Positions 5,628 through 8,173 of a stretch of DNA of 8,173 nt are shown in pieces. Under the pieces are notes generated by a model. It saw only the letters and a program-made list of their open reading frames with translations, did not search any database and was not told the DNA's origin. The translations under genes were made by a program, and so were the position numbers. This DNA comes from Candidatus Tenderia sp. (GTDB lineage: Bacteria > Pseudomonadota > Gammaproteobacteria > Tenderiales > Tenderiaceae): positions 1-8,173 of the forward strand of contig JASBUE010000007.1 in NCBI GenBank assembly GCA_030148045.1, read 5' to 3'. The stretch's first letter is position 1. Every line of letters starts with the position of its first letter.

Positions 5628-5655
5628 GTTGTCAGTTATCAGTGTGCGGTTGACA
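5628..5655. repeat. Heptamer-phased degenerate repeat (GTTGTCA-type)
   Basis: Directly after the ilvD stop, 7-base units follow in phase: GTTGTCA, GTTATCA, GTGTGCG (degenerate) and GTTGACA. Three of the four share GTT-x-x-CA. No protein or terminator function is apparent. Confidence 0.5.
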
Positions 5656-5679
5656 GTAAAAACTTATGGGGTAATCTGA

Positions 5680-5698
5680 CGGCCAACGGCCAACGGCC
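5680..5698. repeat. Tandem heptamer CGGCCAA, 2.7 copies
   Basis: CGGCCAA CGGCCAA CGGCC abuts the stop codon of the leftward SH3-domain gene. The self-complementary GGCC units could pair as a short hairpin, but there is no T-run close by, so I do not call a terminator. I see no other terminator in the 73-base gap. Confidence 0.7.
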
Positions 5699-6367
5699 TT
5701 ATAACTCACTCCACTTGGACTTGCGCTGGATGCGTACCCCGGGCAGAATCAGGCCGATGGCGATGCCGAGGATGGTGACGCCGGTGCCGGTGATAAACCA
5801 GTCGCGGGCACTGCGATCCTTGAGTACGGCGTTTTGTTGTTCCATGGCCTGCAGGTCGGTCTCCAGGCGAATCAATTTTTCACGCAATTCCTTGTTGTTT
5901 TGAGCCAGGGCGATGGCGTTGCTCGAAATCTCGCGGATGTGTTCCAGCTCCTGCTGCAGTTTTTGGTTTTCCTCTCCCAGTTGTGTGCTGCTCTGGTCCA
6001 GTGCGTCGCGGGATTTGCGCGCCCGTTCCAGCTGGGCGGTGAGATCGGCAAGTTGTTTCTCCAGACTGGCTATCTCCAGCTCGGCGGTGGCCAGCCGGTG
6101 CTTGGCGATGGGGGTCGGGGTGAGGTAGCGGGTCAGCACCCAGCCTTCGGCGCCGCCGCTGGTGCGCGCCAGTGAGTAGCCCGCCTCTTCGTCGGTCTCG
6201 AGTACTTCCAGTTTGGCGCCGCTTTTCAGGGTGCGGATGATCTGGTACTCGGTGCCCTTGCCGCCGCGCATGGTGATCACCAGTTCGTCGTCGACATAAT
6301 AGGTCTCCTGGGCGGCGGCGTTGCCGAGCAGGAGTCCCCCGATGGCCGCAGCAATGAGTTTTTTCAC
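5699..6367 (-). CDS. TIGR04211/YgiM-like SH3-domain protein with coiled coil and C-terminal membrane anchor
   Basis: This is a 222-residue envelope protein of unknown biochemical role. From GTG (6367-6365) it begins VKKLIAAAIGGLLLGNAAAQ (initiator Met in vivo), a signal peptide with likely cleavage after AAA at residue 19. Residues about 22-82 form a bacterial SH3 domain (ETYYVDDELVITMRGGKGTE to EGWVLTRYL). Residues about 87-182 are a long Glu/Gln/Leu-rich coiled coil. Residues about 190-210 are a transmembrane helix (ITGTGVTILGIAIGLILPGV), followed by a short basic tail, RIQRKSKW. This order matches the YgiM-like SH3 family. The start was set by GGAG 5 bases upstream; a TTG at 6391 would add eight residues without a ribosome site and blunt the signal peptide. 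It lies 62 bases downstream of galE on the same strand and may be cotranscribed. Periplasmic SH3 domains often touch peptidoglycan, but that is inference here. Confidence 0.85.
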   Translation of the reverse strand: MKKLIAAAIGGLLLGNAAAQETYYVDDELVITMRGGKGTEYQIIRTLKSGAKLEVLETDEEAGYSLARTSGGAEGWVLTRYLTPTPIAKHRLATAELEIASLEKQLADLTAQLERARKSRDALDQSSTQLGEENQKLQQELEHIREISSNAIALAQNNKELREKLIRLETDLQAMEQQNAVLKDRSARDWFITGTGVTILGIAIGLILPGVRIQRKSKWSEL

Positions 6368-6429
6368 GTTAACTCCATGTATTAATTGCAAATGCTACCG
6401 ATATTAGCCAATCCTTGCAGATTCTGCAT

Positions 6430-7431
6430 TCATTGGTTGCGGAAATCGTCCTGCAGGAGCTTGCGTTCCCAGTTAAGCGCGGTGGTGACGATCTGTTCCA
6501 GGTTGTCGTGTTTGGGGTGCCAGCCCAGGGTTGTTCGGATGCGGCCGGCGTCGGCGATCAGGGAAGGGGGGTCGCCGGCGCGGCGCGGTAGTTCCTTGAT
6601 ATGCAGTGGTGCGCCGTTGATTCTGGCCACCATGTCCAGTACCTCGCGCACGCTGTAGCCGTGGCCGTAACCGCAGTTGAAGGTGTTGGATTCGCCGCCC
6701 TGTTCCAGGTAGTCCAGCGCCATCAGGTGGGCGTTGGCTAGGTCTTCGACGTGGATGTAGTCACGCACCCCGGTGCCGTCCGGGGTGGGATAATCGGTGC
6801 CGAAGATGGCGACGTGGTCGCGGATACCCAGCGCGGCCTCGCAGGCGACCTTGGTCAGCAGGGTGGCCTTGCGGGTGGACTGGCCGATATGGCCCTGCGG
6901 GTCCGAGCCGGCGACATTGAAATAGCGCAGCACCACGTGGGTGAGATCGGTGGCGGCGGAGAGGTCGCGCAGCATCCACTCGCTCATGAGTTTGGACGTG
7001 CCGTAGGGGTTGATTGGGTTGGGCGGAGTGTCTTCGCGCGCCAGTCCCTCCCCCGGAATACCGTAAACCGCGGCGGTAGACGAAAAGATGAAGTGCTTCA
7101 CGCCGTGGCGGGCGCAGCATTCCAACAGGTTGCGGGTGCAACAGGTGTTGTTGCCGTAGTATTTGAGGGGGTCGGAAACCGATTCCGGCACGATAGTATG
7201 GGCCGCGAAGTGCATCACCGCACCGATTGCGTGATCCTTCAGCAGTTGGTTGACCAGCGCCTTGTCGCCGGTGTCGCCGATGATTAGTTCGGTGTCCTGG
7301 GCGGCTTGGTGGAAACCGGTGGAGAGATTGTCCAGAATGACGACGTTTCTGCCCGTATTGCGCAGTTGCTGCACCACATGGCTGCCGATATAGCCGGCGC
7401 CGCCGGTGACCAAAATCTTATTGCCTGACAT
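6430..7431 (-). CDS. galE: GalE, UDP-glucose 4-epimerase
   Basis: It interconverts UDP-glucose and UDP-galactose using bound NAD, feeding galactose use and polysaccharide synthesis in the cytoplasm. It has 333 residues from the ATG at 7431-7429 (E. coli has 338). Visible are the NAD-binding GGAGYIGSH (10-18), SSTAAVYG with the catalytic Ser/Thr position (about 117-124), the catalytic Tyr143 and Lys147 in YGTSK, the family stretch LRYFNVAGSDP, and RRAGDPPSLIAD near the C-terminus. This last phrase is typical of GalE/ExoB epimerases. A GTG at 7467 would add 12 residues, but it falls inside the likely promoter. The ATG has only a close AAGG and a distant AGGGG, so the start is moderately sure. 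It is divergent from the tRNA-tuf operon. With no other sugar genes here, whether it serves galactose catabolism or surface polysaccharide is open. Confidence 0.93.
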   Translation of the reverse strand: MSGNKILVTGGAGYIGSHVVQQLRNTGRNVVILDNLSTGFHQAAQDTELIIGDTGDKALVNQLLKDHAIGAVMHFAAHTIVPESVSDPLKYYGNNTCCTRNLLECCARHGVKHFIFSSTAAVYGIPGEGLAREDTPPNPINPYGTSKLMSEWMLRDLSAATDLTHVVLRYFNVAGSDPQGHIGQSTRKATLLTKVACEAALGIRDHVAIFGTDYPTPDGTGVRDYIHVEDLANAHLMALDYLEQGGESNTFNCGYGHGYSVREVLDMVARINGAPLHIKELPRRAGDPPSLIADAGRIRTTLGWHPKHDNLEQIVTTALNWERKLLQDDFRNQ

Positions 7432-7467
7432 TGCCTTGCTTGACCCCTGACTTTGGACGGTCGGCAC

Positions 7468-7476
7468 ATCATAACA
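7468..7476 (-). promoter_or_regulatory. Candidate extended -10 promoter of galE
   Basis: On the minus strand TGTTATGAT (7476-7468) is an extended -10 (TGn followed by TATGAT, 5 of 6). There is no good -35 box, as is common for extended -10 promoters. Transcription would start near 7461, giving a leader of about 30 bases before ATG 7431 and excluding the GTG at 7467. Confidence 0.4.
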
Positions 7477-7534
7477 GCTTGAAAACGCACGAGTAAGAGG
7501 TTTTGGGGCGGGTAGTGGGTCTATCAGGCTGATT

Positions 7535-7596
7535 GGCGGCTATTTATCCTGGATTTGATGTTGACAGAAAAGCAACTCTACTCCAAAATAGCCGCC
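7535..7596. repeat. 11-bp perfect inverted repeat embracing the tRNA-tuf promoter
   Basis: GGCGGCTATTT (7535-7545) is exactly reverse-complementary to AAATAGCCGCC (7586-7596), with 40 bases between. The right arm covers most of the -10 box and all of the GC discriminator. The left arm lies upstream of the -35 box. Confidence 0.75.
7561..7596 (+). promoter_or_regulatory. Promoter of the tRNA-Tyr/Gly/Thr-tuf operon with GC-rich discriminator
   Basis: TTGACA (7561-7566) is a perfect -35. A 17-base spacer leads to CAAAAT (7584-7589, 4 of 6 to -10). The bases right after the -10 are AGCCGCC, a GC-rich discriminator of the kind found at stringently controlled stable-RNA promoters. Transcription would start at about 7596-7597, some 8 bases before the tRNA-Tyr 5' end. 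Confidence 0.7.
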
Positions 7597-7604
7597 TTTG
7601 TTTC

Positions 7605-7689
7605 GGAGGGGTTCCCGAGTGGCCAAAGGGATCAGACTGTAAATCTGACGGCTCCGCCTTCGGAGGTTCGAATCCTCCCCCCTCCACCA
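7605..7689 (+). tRNA. tRNA-Tyr (anticodon GUA)
   Basis: This is an 85-base class II tRNA with encoded CCA. Acceptor GGAGGGG (7605-7611) pairs with CCCCTCC (7679-7685), the discriminator is A, and CCA is at 7687-7689. Anticodon stem TCAGA/TCTGA encloses GTA at 7639-7641. A long variable arm follows, then T-stem GGAGG/CCTCC with loop TTCGAAT. It is first in the tRNA-tuf operon. Confidence 0.97.
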
Positions 7690-7762
7690 GGTTTCAAAAA
7701 ATTGCGGCGGAAGTGTCGGTGCGGGCTAGTCATCGGTGGTGCTAATCGATTTTAGAGGTCGG

Positions 7763-7836
<74 letters not shown>

Positions 7837-7891
7837 TACTTGATGGGCGGCACTCTTTAATATAGTGGCAGTCGCAGTTTAAAGGTGTTTC

Positions 7892-7966
<75 letters not shown>

Positions 7967-8026
7967 GGTTTTGATTTTTCGGTTAAGAAGTTCTTGGAAT
8001 ATTTTTAATTTATAGAGGGTGCATCG

Positions 8027-8173
8027 ATGTCCAAAGAAAAGTTTGAACGTACGAAACCGCACGTAAATGTGGGCACCATTGGTCACGTTGACCATGGCAA
8101 GACGACACTGACGGCGGCATTGACCGTGACACAGGCGAAGAAATTCGGTGGTGAGCAAAAGGCCTACGACCAG
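8027..8173 (+). CDS. tuf: Elongation factor Tu, N-terminal 49 residues (cut by the right edge)
   Basis: EF-Tu delivers aminoacyl-tRNA to the ribosome with GTP. The fragment begins MSKEKFERTKPHVNVGTIGH and contains the G1 P-loop GHVDHGKT (residues 19-26), then GGEQKAYDQ, where the window stops. The start ATG has a strong ribosome site AGAGGG (8014-8019) at 7-base spacing. It is the last visible gene of the tRNA-Tyr/Gly/Thr operon, an arrangement conserved in Gammaproteobacteria. Whether it is the only tuf copy cannot be told; the tRNA-linked copy corresponds to E. coli tufB. The promoter is most likely the one before tRNA-Tyr. Confidence 0.97.
   Translation, partial: MSKEKFERTKPHVNVGTIGHVDHGKTTLTAALTVTQAKKFGGEQKAYDQ

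Noticed and set aside
7432..7467. Longer GalE start at GTG 7467
   Set aside because: It lies at or before the predicted transcription start, lacks a ribosome site, and the Rossmann motif already starts at the usual distance from ATG 7431.
7837..7891. Internal promoter between tRNA-Gly and tRNA-Thr (TTGATG, TAATAT)
   Set aside because: The boxes are only 12 bases apart and no better pair is present.

Overview
The window reads as chromosomal DNA of a GC-rich gammaproteobacterium. The evidence is the E. coli-like protein set (two-domain ArgA, TtcA, oxygen-labile-type IlvD, PtsP) and the tRNA-Tyr/tRNA-Gly/tRNA-Thr/tuf order, which matches the E. coli tyrU-glyT-thrT-tufB operon. A free-living lineage such as Chromatiales or another sulfur-oxidiser-like group is possible, but nothing here fixes the genus.

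Layout, left to right. (1) The C-terminal end of ptsP (nitrogen PTS enzyme I) runs rightward off the left edge and converges on argA, with a compact terminator between them whose loop contains the argA stop codon. (2) An AT-rich gap of about 320 bases leads to two tandem, very small, single-span membrane proteins (27 and 36 aa). They resemble each other without gaps over 27 positions and form a small transcription unit with its own structured leader and a strong bidirectional terminator. The terminator is shared with the convergent ttcA (tRNA 2-thiocytidine synthesis). (3) Between divergent ttcA and ilvD lies a 270-base MITE-like element with perfect 32-base terminal inverted repeats, TA ends and two large internal hairpins. 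(4) ilvD (branched-chain amino acid synthesis) converges on an SH3-domain/coiled-coil membrane protein gene. Upstream of that gene on the same strand is galE (UDP-glucose 4-epimerase). The 73-base gap after ilvD carries two heptamer-phased degenerate repeats. (5) Divergent from galE is the tRNA-Tyr(GUA), tRNA-Gly(UCC), tRNA-Thr(GGU), tuf operon, driven by a promoter with a consensus TTGACA and a GC-rich discriminator. The tuf gene is cut by the right edge.

Most genes are housekeeping: amino-acid synthesis (argA, ilvD), tRNA modification and translation (ttcA, tRNAs, tuf), sugar-nucleotide supply (galE) and PTS regulation (ptsP). They are not one pathway. The parts least explained by known families are the paired mini-membrane-proteins with their leader (about 2044-2448) and the MITE-like element (3384-3653). 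No phage, CRISPR or defence genes are visible.
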